Shown here piece by piece: positions 16,996 to 24,979 of a stretch of DNA of 64,000 nucleotides. The notes below the pieces were generated by a model. That model had not been told where the DNA came from. It ran no database searches and worked only from the letters and a program-made list of their open reading frames with translations. Position 1 is the first letter of the stretch; every line of letters starts with the position of its first letter. Made by a program: the position numbers and the translations under genes. Origin of the DNA: Granulicella sibirica (GTDB lineage Bacteria > Acidobacteriota > Terriglobia > Terriglobales > Acidobacteriaceae); NCBI RefSeq assembly GCF_004115155.1, contig NZ_RDSM01000003.1, positions 1,087,748 through 1,151,747 on the forward strand. Direction: 5' to 3'.

Positions 16996-17984
16996 AAGCA
17001 GCTTGGTATACGAGAAACGGAAGCGCAAGGGAAGTCTTGCAACTGGGAGAGTTGAAGAAACCTGTTGCCGCGCCGGGACAAGTGCTTGTTCGTGTCCACG
17101 CCATCGGCATCAATCCGTCCGATTCAAAGGCGCGGGCCGGGACGGCCCTACCCGCAGGTGTGGAGCGCATCGTCCCTCATCAAGATGGTGCTGGAGTGAT
17201 CGAGGCTGTGGGAGATAGCGTGTCTACGTCCAGGGTGGGCGAGAGGGTATGGATTTTCGAGGCTTTGCACTCGGGCGGAACGGGCTGCGCTGCGGAGTAT
17301 GTGGCCGTTCCGAGCGCTAATGCCGTTCCTCTTCCTGACGGCATCCCGTTCGAGGTTGGAGCGTGTCTGGGCGTACCCGCCCTCACAGCCCACCGCTGCG
17401 TCTACGCGGATGGTCCGGTGTCCGGCCTCAAACTTTTGGTCACTGGGGGCGCCGGCTCAGTTGGCGCACACGCCATTCAGTTCGCTAAATCCGGAGGTGC
17501 CTCTGTGTTCACCACCATAAGCAACGATAAACAAGCTGCAATTGCTGAAGCTGCCGGCGCCGATCTGATCATTGACCGGACCAAAGAGGATCAGGTGGCT
17601 CGTCTCCAGGAGGCTACGGGAGCCTCGAGTGAACGAAGCGTCGACCGTGTGATCGACGTTGCATTTGGAGTGAACCTGGGCACAACGATGAAGGTCTTGA
17701 AAGAGAACGGAGTGATTGCGACCTACAGTTCTGACGCGAAGCCGGAACCGACCCTCTCATTCTTCCCCCTGCTCCGACTTGCCGCCACGATCCGATTCAT
17801 CTTCGTGTACAACATGAGCGCTGAGGCCCACCGTCAGGCTGTAGAGGCGACGAACATAGGACTCCAAGAGGGTTGGCTCCAGACCACAATTGCAGCCCGT
17901 TTCCCTCTTGACCAGATCGTTGAAGCTCATGAGCTATCAGAGTCGGGAAAGAGCACTGGAAAAGTCGTGATCCTCCTGGACTGA
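16992..17984 (+). CDS. NADPH:quinone reductase (zinc-free MDR family)
   Basis: The 330-residue enzyme has the quinone oxidoreductase plan: N-terminal GroES-like domain (MKAAWYTRNGSAREVLQLGE), then a Rossmann domain with LVTGGAGSVGAHAIQFAK and the end GKSTGKVVILLD. Zinc ligands of alcohol dehydrogenases are missing, so it is a QOR/zeta-crystallin type that reduces quinones with NADPH. It starts at a TTG that overlaps the stop of ydeP (TTGA), so it is translationally coupled to it. Its position supports a role in quinone or electrophile detoxification with the DJ-1 and YdeP proteins. Confidence 0.88.
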   Translation: MKAAWYTRNGSAREVLQLGELKKPVAAPGQVLVRVHAIGINPSDSKARAGTALPAGVERIVPHQDGAGVIEAVGDSVSTSRVGERVWIFEALHSGGTGCAAEYVAVPSANAVPLPDGIPFEVGACLGVPALTAHRCVYADGPVSGLKLLVTGGAGSVGAHAIQFAKSGGASVFTTISNDKQAAIAEAAGADLIIDRTKEDQVARLQEATGASSERSVDRVIDVAFGVNLGTTMKVLKENGVIATYSSDAKPEPTLSFFPLLRLAATIRFIFVYNMSAEAHRQAVEATNIGLQEGWLQTTIAARFPLDQIVEAHELSESGKSTGKVVILLD

Positions 17985-18040
17985 TCCTTGTGCTAAGAGG
18001 ACCAGTCTGCCGCAATCTCACCTGTTAGGAGGAAACTTGG

Positions 18041-18409
18041 ATGAATGAAGTCAAAGTCGCAACGTCGGGCTCAAGCACTGAGCAAGAGCATGAACCCATC
18101 TTTATCCAATATGTCTCGGGCATATCAGGTCGCGTTTACGATCACGAAATGGTCGATCATTTGGCCGACATGTTGCTCATCTTTTATTGTGGCGGAGGGA
18201 CTGCTCTTGGCGCCATTACCGGAGCATCTCTAGGGCTTAGATTCTTCTTGGATTCGGGAAGCCTCGGCCAAGGGCTGGTAGCTATCCTTTGCTGCGGCTT
18301 TGCCGGCAGCATCGTAGGCTGCCTGCTGGTCATGGTCGTGCTCAACTTCCGAGGACTGATGAAATGGGATGGCATGATCCTACGTCGATCCGTCCGACTA
18401 AAAAGATAG
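18041..18409 (+). CDS. Small membrane protein of unknown function
   Basis: The 122-residue protein has a charged N-terminus and two likely membrane helices (about 50-70 and 78-102) rich in Gly, Leu and Cys, ending in a basic tail (RRSVRLKR). I recognise no family. TAGGAGG lies 8 bases upstream of the ATG, a strong ribosome binding site, so the gene is probably real. It follows the quinone reductase by 56 bases in the same direction and may be the last gene of the regulon. After it the sequence turns into mobile-element debris. Confidence 0.65.
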   Translation: MNEVKVATSGSSTEQEHEPIFIQYVSGISGRVYDHEMVDHLADMLLIFYCGGGTALGAITGASLGLRFFLDSGSLGQGLVAILCCGFAGSIVGCLLVMVVLNFRGLMKWDGMILRRSVRLKR

Positions 18410-18638
18410 AGGCATCATTTGTCTCGAAGTATTTTCGCAGCAGGTGGCTGGCGGATTCCGGCTGAGAGTTGGGTAAGCTCCGGGGCTAGAGGAGTGCCTC
18501 GTCCTTAAGCTCGATTTGCCAGGTTTGAACATAGCGCTCACAGAGGCGAGATGCTATCGAATTCCTTGAGATCTAGCTTCAACAGTCCAGTGGTCTCGTA
18601 GCGCATATAGACATCAGCCTATCGTGCGTTCCATGCGT

Positions 18639-18810
18639 TGACCTGTCCCCGGCAATCTCTGCCATTTGAATCTGAAGTTCTCTCGTAAATTATTTGAGAG
18701 GACGGCGGCGATGAAGAAGAGCCATTTCCGTGAAGAGCAGATTATCGGGATCCTGAAGCAGGGTGAGGCGGGGATAAGGACATCAATGCCCAAATGGATT
18801 CTAAGTTGTT
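18639..18810 (+). mobile_element. IS3-family insertion sequence remnant (left end and start of orfA)
   Basis: TGACCTGTCCCC at 18639 looks like an IS3-family left terminal repeat. About 60 bases on, an ATG at 18711 opens MKKSHFREEQIIGILKQGEAG, the typical N-terminus of OrfA (the HTH protein that starts the OrfAB transposase). The similarity stops after about 25 codons and the frame then ends, so only a stub remains. The right end was not seen. Confidence 0.7.
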
Positions 18811-18818
18811 GAGATTTA

Positions 18819-18907
18819 TGGAGGCGCGGGTCGGGATCGAACACATTTACCGCTTTGAAAACATGTAACTTGCACATTCTAAAAAGGGACAAAAGTGCCA
18901 AAATGCC
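18819..18907. repeat. Attachment-site-like repeat, left copy
   Basis: TGGAGGCGCGGG and ATCGAAC resemble the reverse complement of a tRNA or tmRNA 3' end (T-arm plus acceptor). They are followed by TGTAACTTGCA (18864-18874), nearly an inverted repeat, and ACATTC. The same order of elements with matching spacing recurs at 27378-27464. The two copies probably are attL and attR of an integrated element carrying the recombinases at 22770-27271. Confidence 0.5.
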
Positions 18908-19002
18908 TAGAGCGGCCAGCAGTTAGCACAAATTAGCACAAAATCTACGACCGCTCAGTGACAATGAAGTCACTTCCGCGATCACGTTCCTCGTTCTGAC
19001 GC

Positions 19003-19269
19003 TCAGCTTCCGAAGAAAAATTGAATCGGCTTCTTGTACAGCTTCGCCAATTGGATCAGCTCCATGAGGTCCACGCGGCGGTCGCCGGTTTCGCACTTCG
19101 ACAAGAACGAGTGCGACATGCCCATCTGCGCGGAAACTTCGCGTTGGCTAAGACCAACTTCTTCTCTTGCGTTAATCAAGCGGCGAAGCACATCACCATG
19201 CATTATCTGGTACGGAGCGGTCCGGGCCTTTCGCGACTTTCGGGTTTCGGCTTCGGCACGCTGCTTCAC
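19003..19269 (-). CDS. XRE-family HTH regulator, copy 1
   Basis: The 88-residue protein is a single Cro/C1-type helix-turn-helix (LSQREVSAQMGMSHSFLSK) preceded by a basic arm of about 20 residues and ending YKKPIQFFFGS. Such small proteins repress promoters of mobile elements and toxin-antitoxin units. A close paralogue is encoded at 35049-35315; the first 20 residues (MKQRAEAETRKSRKARTAPY) are identical and the DNA there is nearly so, while the recognition helix differs little. The gene is transcribed leftwards, away from the AbiE genes. Confidence 0.8.
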   Translation of the reverse strand: MKQRAEAETRKSRKARTAPYQIMHGDVLRRLINAREEVGLSQREVSAQMGMSHSFLSKCETGDRRVDLMELIQLAKLYKKPIQFFFGS

Positions 19270-19645
19270 AACTTAAGGTTGTGGAAGCTGCGCGAGTATA
19301 TTCAGAACGACTTCGGGTCTCTTGTCAATCTTGATGTAGTAAGCACCCTCTTGTCAGGGTCGTTGCTGGGAATTGAACCCATGAATACTGGTTTTGCAGA
19401 TGCGCCATAACCTTTATTTTCAGTTATTTATGTGAACTACACCACCCTCAAAAAACCTGAAAAGTACGCAAGGGAATCTTCTCAGTGGTGTTAAAGTGGT
19501 GTTGTTTTCGATGCGCCTTTGACGCGTGCATCCACACTTATATCGGCTACTTGAAGCGGATGCCTGGTATCTCTGTTCTCTTTGATGTCAAGTTTTGTCG
19601 CAAAAAAACTTGACATAGGCGGGATGCCGCGCCATCGTAAAAGAG
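19270..19645. other. Intergenic region with tRNA-like fragment and AbiE control region
   Basis: Between the XRE gene and abiEi there is no gene. On the minus strand at about 19358-19406 lies a tRNA-T-arm-like piece (TGGG, a TTCAATT loop, CCCA) with a possible anticodon-loop sequence CTGCAAA, but no complete tRNA can be folded from it; it may be another relic of integration. CACCAC and GTGGTG motifs recur near 19440-19505. The abiE operator at 19585-19616 closes the region. Confidence 0.4.
19585..19616. promoter_or_regulatory. Inverted-repeat operator before the AbiE operon
   Basis: ATGTCAAGTTTT (19585-19596) and AAAACTTGACAT (19605-19616) are a perfect 12-bp inverted repeat with an 8-base centre. 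The right arm contains TTGACA, a consensus -35 box, 30 bases before the abiEi start; the left arm holds the mirror -35. AbiEi antitoxins are known to repress their own promoter by binding inverted repeats, which this fits. Confidence 0.6.
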
Positions 19646-20386
19646 ATGGAAGAGAGCACCAAAACCCGCAAAACAGCCAGCTCCATCCGCCAACAGATTG
19701 AACGGGGTGGGGAACGGCTTTGGCGTCACGATGATTTCCGGGACCAGCCCTTTCCGGCTGTCGCCCAGACTTTGTCTCGCCTGACCCGCAGCGGCACACT
19801 GCAACGGTTGAGCAAGGGCATCTACTACCGTTCGCGCTCCACGGCTTTCGGGCCCAGCCATCCCAATCCCACCGCCATTCAGAAATTAGCGGAACGGAAC
19901 AGCACCATCTATCCGTCAGGAGTCGCTGCAGCAAACTTGCTCGGCTTCACGACTCAGACTCCCAAACGAAGCGAAGTGGCGACCAGCTCTCTCAGTCTTC
20001 CAAGAAAGCTAATTGGAGCGGAAACTCGTGTCCACGCCCGGCGACCGGAAGCATGGAAGAACCTGTCCGAACGAGAAGCCGCCTTGCTCGACTTTCTGCG
20101 CAACGGAGGCAGGACGAGCGAACTCTCTCCGGAGAAAACCATTCAGAAGACCTTAGCTCTGCTCAAAACTGATCGCCAGCTCGAACGGCTGCTCAAGGTC
20201 GCTGATTCTGAGCCGCCACGGGTTCGCGCCTTACTTGGAGCTTTGGCCGAAGAACTTGGACAACACCCAGGCGCGCAAACGCGCCTGCGCGGCTCCTTGA
20301 ATCCTCTTTCAAGGTTCGACTTTGGATACTTTGCGTCGCTGAAGCACGCGCGCAAATGGCAGGCGAAGGAGTCGCCCCAATCGTGA
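19646..20386 (+). CDS. abiEi: AbiEi/DUF6088-type antitoxin
   Basis: The 246-residue protein starts with a winged helix (IRQQIERGGERLWRHDDF, then LSRLTRSGTLQRLSKGIYYR), as in AbiEi antitoxins and DUF6088 proteins, and continues with a C-terminal domain. In type IV toxin-antitoxin systems it counteracts AbiEii without binding it and represses the operon. The stop overlaps the start of the toxin gene (GTGA). Only a weak AAAAGAG precedes the ATG, and with a -35 at 19610 the transcript might begin at or close to the start codon. The operator upstream supports autoregulation. Confidence 0.8.
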   Translation: MEESTKTRKTASSIRQQIERGGERLWRHDDFRDQPFPAVAQTLSRLTRSGTLQRLSKGIYYRSRSTAFGPSHPNPTAIQKLAERNSTIYPSGVAAANLLGFTTQTPKRSEVATSSLSLPRKLIGAETRVHARRPEAWKNLSEREAALLDFLRNGGRTSELSPEKTIQKTLALLKTDRQLERLLKVADSEPPRVRALLGALAEELGQHPGAQTRLRGSLNPLSRFDFGYFASLKHARKWQAKESPQS

Positions 20387-21345
20387 AATTGTTCGAGCAT
20401 CCCGATTTCGCGCAGGCGATCCTTCGTGCCGCAGAGCATTTCGCGGCTCAGGGATTACGCCCCGCGATCATCGAGAAGGACTACTACGTCACCGAAGTGT
20501 TGCGCATCATCGCCGCTGCTGCGGGCGACCAAATCATCTTCAAGGGCGGTACCAGTCTCTCCAAAGGCTGGAACCTGATCCAGCGGTTTTCGGAAGACAT
20601 CGACATCTTCCTGGACCCACTGACGTTCGAGCCGGCGTTGACAAAACGAGGCATCGACCGGGAATTGAAGAGACTACGCGACGCTGTCGCCGCACATCCC
20701 GCATTGGAATTCCTGCCCGAAGAGAGCCAGACCATCGGCGGTTTCGGGCGCAATGATCGCTTCTCCTACGAGCAGCTTTACGGCGGTCGCGGCGAAGTTG
20801 CCAACCGTGTGCTACTTGAGGCCGGTGCCGCCAGCGGCCGCCAACCGACCGCCCATGTCGAGCTGCGCTCCTACCTCAGCCGGTTCCTCACGGAAACAGG
20901 CGTTACACTCGCAGCTGAAGACGAAGGTTCGTTTCCGATGCGCTTGCTCCACTTTCGGCGAACCTTCGTAGAGAAGATGTTTGCCATTCACAGCAAAGTA
21001 GAGATGCTCAAGCGCGACGGACGCCCGCTCGGCACCTACGCCCGGCACTATTACGATCTCTTTCAGCTTTCCCAACAGCCTGAGGTGATGGATATGCTCC
21101 AGTCCACCGAATACGAGGAGATCAAAGAGGATTACGACCTCATCAGCCGGACTCATTTTCCGGGCAGCTACTTTTTCCCTGACCGCATGAGCTTTGCCAA
21201 CAGCGACGCTCTCTTTCCCAAACAGCAGCTCCTCTCCAATATCGCCCGCGAATATCAGGGCCAGTGCGAGGTCCTTTGCTTCGGCGAGTACCCGTCATGG
21301 GACACTGTGCAAAATCGGTTCGTCGAGCTACAGGAACTTCTGTAA
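20383..21345 (+). CDS. abiEii: AbiEii/AbiGii nucleotidyltransferase toxin
   Basis: The 320-residue protein has the AbiEii signature: IEKDYYVTEVLR (30-41), the nucleotidyltransferase core GGTSLSKG (55-62) and FSEDIDIFLD (69-78) with the two metal-binding Asp residues. AbiEii toxins are pseudo-tRNA-modifying nucleotidyltransferases that block growth and abort phage infection. I place the start at the GTG at 20383, which gives a 4-base overlap with the antitoxin stop; an ATG at 20356 in the same frame is possible and would add 9 residues. A third small gene follows after 26 bases. Confidence 0.88.
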   Translation: MKLFEHPDFAQAILRAAEHFAAQGLRPAIIEKDYYVTEVLRIIAAAAGDQIIFKGGTSLSKGWNLIQRFSEDIDIFLDPLTFEPALTKRGIDRELKRLRDAVAAHPALEFLPEESQTIGGFGRNDRFSYEQLYGGRGEVANRVLLEAGAASGRQPTAHVELRSYLSRFLTETGVTLAAEDEGSFPMRLLHFRRTFVEKMFAIHSKVEMLKRDGRPLGTYARHYYDLFQLSQQPEVMDMLQSTEYEEIKEDYDLISRTHFPGSYFFPDRMSFANSDALFPKQQLLSNIAREYQGQCEVLCFGEYPSWDTVQNRFVELQELL

Positions 21346-21371
21346 GGTGAACACAGAGAGGAAATTCTTCC

Positions 21372-21707
21372 ATGATCGAGATCAAAGGCTTCGACGACCT
21401 GAGCAAGAAGTTGGAAGACCTGGCTGAGAAGGCCGAATCAATTCACGGCACGCAAGAAGTCCCGCTGAGCGAATTGCTCACGCCTGGGTTTTTGGCAAAG
21501 CACACCCGGTTCCTTTCGGAAGATGAAATGTTCGAAGCGAGCGGCTTCAAAGTAGAGACGGCTGAAGATTTCGCAAACATCCCGGATGAGGAATGGGACA
21601 ACTTCATTCAGCAAAACACTCCGTTCGCGTCCTGGAGCGATATGCTCTCGGCGGCAGGAACGGAATGGACCCAGAAGAAGCTTGGATTGGGCGAGGATGA
21701 AGCTTAG
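21372..21707 (+). CDS. Small acidic protein linked to AbiE
   Basis: The 111-residue protein is strongly acidic (MIEIKGFDDLSKKLEDLAE and NIPDEEWDNFIQQNTPFASW), with a predicted helical N-terminus of the kind seen in phage-tail or toxin-associated small proteins. I do not recognise the family with confidence. GAGAGGAA lies upstream of the ATG, and the gene sits 26 bases behind abiEii in the same direction, so it is probably a third cistron. It could modulate the toxin or be a separate phage mimic. Confidence 0.65.
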   Translation: MIEIKGFDDLSKKLEDLAEKAESIHGTQEVPLSELLTPGFLAKHTRFLSEDEMFEASGFKVETAEDFANIPDEEWDNFIQQNTPFASWSDMLSAAGTEWTQKKLGLGEDEA

Positions 21708-21728
21708 CCGCGGCCCGAGAAGGAACGA

Positions 21729-22682
21729 TTAAGCAAGCGCACGCTTCATGCTCGGGGAAACGCTGTAGACATGTTTATCCGACAGCGTATTGGAAACTTT
21801 CAACCAGTTGCGTGAAGCGAACAAGTCAAGCAGATTGTCCACAACAAATGGAGCTATCTGTGTCGTTTCCGTGACCTCTGAAGCAGATTCCAGACCTTCA
21901 TTGAGGATCACTAAGGCGACCTTACGAATGATTTCTTCGATCTGAGGCATGTTCGCTCTCGCGAAAACCATAAAGCCGTTCAACGTTGGCTGGATGACTC
22001 CTATTCCTCGCGGCAAGCCGCCCATCAATCGTTTGATCTTGATGTATCCCTGCTGTTCCAAAATTTCCAGCGAGTCAAGGAATGACTCCCGGGACATATC
22101 CTCCAGCTTCAACGAAAACTGTTCCGGGCTCCAAATCGGGCGGTTTCGTTCAATGGCATCTTCGTAGATCAACCGCAGGACCCGGATGTCGGAGGGATGA
22201 AGGCCGGGAATCGGCCGCTCTTTCAGGTAGTCCGGAGATTTTCCTAGGGCCGGTTTGTCACGACGGCCAAAGATGGCTGCCACAATTCGATCCAGTTGGT
22301 CTCCGTAATCATTCAAGTTTGGAATGGGCTCCCAAACGAGAGAGCGCAACGCTTCTGGAACCTCTGCTTTGTCCAAGACGATCGGTATGACCTTGGTCTG
22401 ACGCGTGATTCGATTAACAATGGCCGTATTAAGTTCTTGCCGCACCCATGGTTTGGTGACACTTACCGCGGAGATCACAATCAGGACCGCTTCGGCTTCC
22501 TTAAGGCCTTCCTCGAAAAGCTTATCGACCAAACTATCTCCCGGCAGTATCTCCCATTTGTCGAGCCAGACATCGACTCCCTTCATACGTAGAGAAGTCG
22601 CAAAGGGGATTACGAATCGCTGTTTATCTTCGCTCGCGTGGCTGAGAAACACCTTCGGTGCTGGCACATTAGCCTCGATCAT
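21729..22682 (-). CDS. TIR-domain protein with winged-helix C-terminus
   Basis: Residues 8-140 form a TIR domain: KVFLSHASEDK (strand A and box 1), VDVWLDKWEILPGD, VLIVISAVSV and KPWVRQEL. Glu83 in the last motif matches the catalytic Glu of NAD-cleaving TIRs (the position of SARM1 Glu642), so NADase activity is plausible. Residues 160-317 contain DNA-binding-like winged helices (SPEQFSLKLEDMSRESFLDS, LEQQGYIKI). No sensor gene is next to it, so it may be a stand-alone abortive-infection protein with its own recognition domain. It converges with the AbiE operon and lies 87 bases downstream of the recombinase operon, possibly as its cargo. Confidence 0.85.
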   Translation of the reverse strand: MIEANVPAPKVFLSHASEDKQRFVIPFATSLRMKGVDVWLDKWEILPGDSLVDKLFEEGLKEAEAVLIVISAVSVTKPWVRQELNTAIVNRITRQTKVIPIVLDKAEVPEALRSLVWEPIPNLNDYGDQLDRIVAAIFGRRDKPALGKSPDYLKERPIPGLHPSDIRVLRLIYEDAIERNRPIWSPEQFSLKLEDMSRESFLDSLEILEQQGYIKIKRLMGGLPRGIGVIQPTLNGFMVFARANMPQIEEIIRKVALVILNEGLESASEVTETTQIAPFVVDNLLDLFASRNWLKVSNTLSDKHVYSVSPSMKRALA

Positions 22683-22769
22683 GAAAGAACACCATCCTCA
22701 CCGCAGATTAGCCCAAGCCCCGCTTCTCCTGTATTGGTTGCGCCGGCAACTTAAGTCGTCAGATTGAGA

Positions 22770-23741
22770 TTACAGAGAATCCAGAAACTTCATCAGTTGG
22801 GCGTCATCGCGCCACCGTTTTTTCCCGCGCATCGGGCTGAGCGTGTTGAGCTGCTTGCGAAACCGTTCCGGCGTCAAGGCACGATACCGCCCTGTCGCTC
22901 TTAGATCGCTCATCCCCATGTAGGCAGCGAGAGCGGGAAGCATGCGATTGAGGTCTGCGCCGCGTTTGTACCACGCGGTCAGGCGATGTACGGCAAAGGT
23001 ATGGCGCAGGTCGTGCAGGCGCGGCTGATAACGGGACCCATCAGTACGCACCACCTCAGCCACCCTGCGAAGCCGCTCAAACGTCTTCTGCACCGTGTGA
23101 TCGTTCAGCTTCTCCCCGTTGACCGTCAGAAAGAATTGCGGGTCGATCATCGTGCCCTTACGGCGCATATTCTTGTGATAGCGACGCAGTATCTCCAGCA
23201 GATCAGGGGCAATCGGAATCTCGCGTGTTCGCTCGAAACGACCGTTGCGAATGGTGATGCGACGCTTCCGAAAATCAATGTCGCTTCGTTCCAACCTCAG
23301 CGCCTCTCCCAACAGCACGCCGGTTCCGTACAGAAACAGCAGAAGCGTGCGGAACGTCCGCGCGGTAAAAATGGACATGAATCCGCGTTGCGTCTTGCTA
23401 GTGGACACCAGAAGCCGATGCAGTTCGGCGCGCGAGTAGATGTAGCGGACAAAGGTCTGTGGCAGAGGCCGGCAGCGCGGAGGGAGCGGCAAACCACCGA
23501 TCTCCTGGTGCGCGACCCAGTACAGGAAAAATTGGTGGAGTACGCCATATTTGTACCCCCACATCCGGGAGACCAGTCCATCGCCGAGGAACGACTCCGC
23601 ATGATGCACCCGGATGAGGTGAAGCGGGAGGTTTCCCACTTCCTTACCAAAGCAACGGAGAATCTGTGCCCCCTTGACCCACTCCACGCCTTGCATCCGT
23701 TTCGCCTTGATATAGAGGCGAATGCCTTCGCGTAGTCTCAT
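22770..23741 (-). CDS. Tyrosine recombinase, short type (B2)
   Basis: The 323-residue protein is a tyrosine recombinase with HDLRHTFAVHRL (box II His-x-x-Arg) and a C-terminal RYRALTPERF with the candidate nucleophile Tyr. The box I position, normally TGLRxSEL, reads GTGVLLGEA, so the first catalytic Arg is Leu. The same loss is seen in the other short protein (B1), so it is a feature of this type and not random decay. It is the last of four overlapping genes; its ATG overlaps the stop of the gene before (ATGA). It probably acts in a complex with the long type. Confidence 0.85.
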   Translation of the reverse strand: MRLREGIRLYIKAKRMQGVEWVKGAQILRCFGKEVGNLPLHLIRVHHAESFLGDGLVSRMWGYKYGVLHQFFLYWVAHQEIGGLPLPPRCRPLPQTFVRYIYSRAELHRLLVSTSKTQRGFMSIFTARTFRTLLLFLYGTGVLLGEALRLERSDIDFRKRRITIRNGRFERTREIPIAPDLLEILRRYHKNMRRKGTMIDPQFFLTVNGEKLNDHTVQKTFERLRRVAEVVRTDGSRYQPRLHDLRHTFAVHRLTAWYKRGADLNRMLPALAAYMGMSDLRATGRYRALTPERFRKQLNTLSPMRGKKRWRDDAQLMKFLDSL

Positions 23742-24979
23742 CGCAACCCCGTGAGGCCGAACGCGGCAACCTGACGTAAGCCATATCCGTCATGTTTGGC
23801 ATAGATGCCAATGGAGTTCGTATCATGGTGCCCGAGATACTCTGCGATATCGCTGAGAGAAGCGCCCTTTTTCAGCAAACGCGTCGCGCAAGCGTGGCGC
23901 AGGGAATGCGGGCCGATGTGCTCCAAATCGAGGCCAAGGATGCGCAATCGTTTCCCAACGGTCTGCCAGACAACCGTTGAGGAGAGTGGACCATAGGGAC
24001 GCATCAGCGACAGGAAGAGATGGCTAGAGCTGTTTCGCACTCTACCGAAGCGAAGATACGCAAGAATCGCCTCGCCGACTTCATACTGGAGCGGATACTG
24101 TTGCATACCTCCGCGCTTCGCTCGTCGAACAATGAACACTTCGTTGCGCCAGTCGAAGTCATTCAACCGCAAGTCGCGGATTTCACTGCTGCGCAGGCCA
24201 TAGATCGTCAGGAGCAATAGGATGGCTTTCGCACGCAGTTGTTCAGGCTTCGGCCCGTCGGCCAGTTTCAAGAGTTGGCTCACGTGTCGCCACGCGGGGC
24301 CCTTGGGGTGCGGGTGATACTTCGGGACACGCGGGCTGCGAATGCCGAGTGGCAGGTTGGGCGGGCACCAGCCTTGTGTCTCGGCATACTGGAAAAAGCT
24401 GCGCATCGCCTGGCACTGGGAAGCCATCACCTCAGGCTTCAACCCGGAGTTTCGTCTGCTGTCCAGGTACGTCTCGATTTCGCGTAAGGAAACGGTACGC
24501 AATTCGCCGCCCTGTGCCGCCAGCCATGTCAGGAAGTGCTGGGCGCGGTTACAGTACCCATTGATCGTGGCTGGTGCCAAACCTCGGGTGACACGCATGG
24601 CTTCGGTGAACGCCGCGATCTCGTTCTGATAAGGAAGAACGCGAGGAGCCAGCTTTCCATGGAAGCGCAGCCACGGGCGCGCGACGACCAGGAAGGATTC
24701 AGCGCGTCGCGACTGCGAGGCGATATCATCGCCCTCCCTTTGTTGCGTAGCAGACCACGCAGCTGCGGCTTGGCGCAGCTCTGCCATGCCGATCACACGC
24801 AATTCGTTCAGTGCAAGAAACTGCACAATCGGCACCAGCAGACTCGCCACGCGGTACAACGAACTATAGCCGTACTCTTGGCGGTGCAAATATCGTAAGT
24901 AGTCTTCCCGTTCCGTCAAGAGCGGTACCTGCTGATGAAGCGCGATCTGTTCCGAACGAGTAAAGATGCGTTCAATCAT
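23738..24979 (-). CDS. Tyrosine recombinase, long type (A2)
   Basis: From the ATG at 24979 the protein has 413 residues (the frame is open to 25003). It has an N-terminal extension, a SAM-like DNA-binding domain (LAPATINGYCNRAQHFLTWLA) and a complete catalytic set: Arg in YGLRSSEIRDL, HSLRHACAT, LGHHDTNSIGIYAKHD with His and the nucleophile Tyr. It is closely related to the long protein encoded at 25997-27271. It overlaps the genes on both sides, so all four should be made together. Such multi-recombinase sets mobilise elements to specific sites. Confidence 0.88.
   Translation of the reverse strand: MIERIFTRSEQIALHQQVPLLTEREDYLRYLHRQEYGYSSLYRVASLLVPIVQFLALNELRVIGMAELRQAAAAWSATQQREGDDIASQSRRAESFLVVARPWLRFHGKLAPRVLPYQNEIAAFTEAMRVTRGLAPATINGYCNRAQHFLTWLAAQGGELRTVSLREIETYLDSRRNSGLKPEVMASQCQAMRSFFQYAETQGWCPPNLPLGIRSPRVPKYHPHPKGPAWRHVSQLLKLADGPKPEQLRAKAILLLLTIYGLRSSEIRDLRLNDFDWRNEVFIVRRAKRGGMQQYPLQYEVGEAILAYLRFGRVRNSSSHLFLSLMRPYGPLSSTVVWQTVGKRLRILGLDLEHIGPHSLRHACATRLLKKGASLSDIAEYLGHHDTNSIGIYAKHDGYGLRQVAAFGLTGLR

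Larger units (their letters stand above)
18410..19002. other. Gene-poor junction with IS and integration debris
   Basis: This 593-base stretch has no intact gene. It holds an IS3-type remnant (18639-18810) and an attachment-site-like repeat (18819-18907), each listed separately. The first 200 bases show nothing I can identify. The stretch marks the border between the stress cluster and the mobile region. Confidence 0.6.

Noticed and set aside
19358..19406. Possible complete tRNA gene on the minus strand
   Set aside because: Only a T-arm-like part can be folded; acceptor and D arms do not pair, so no tRNA is called.
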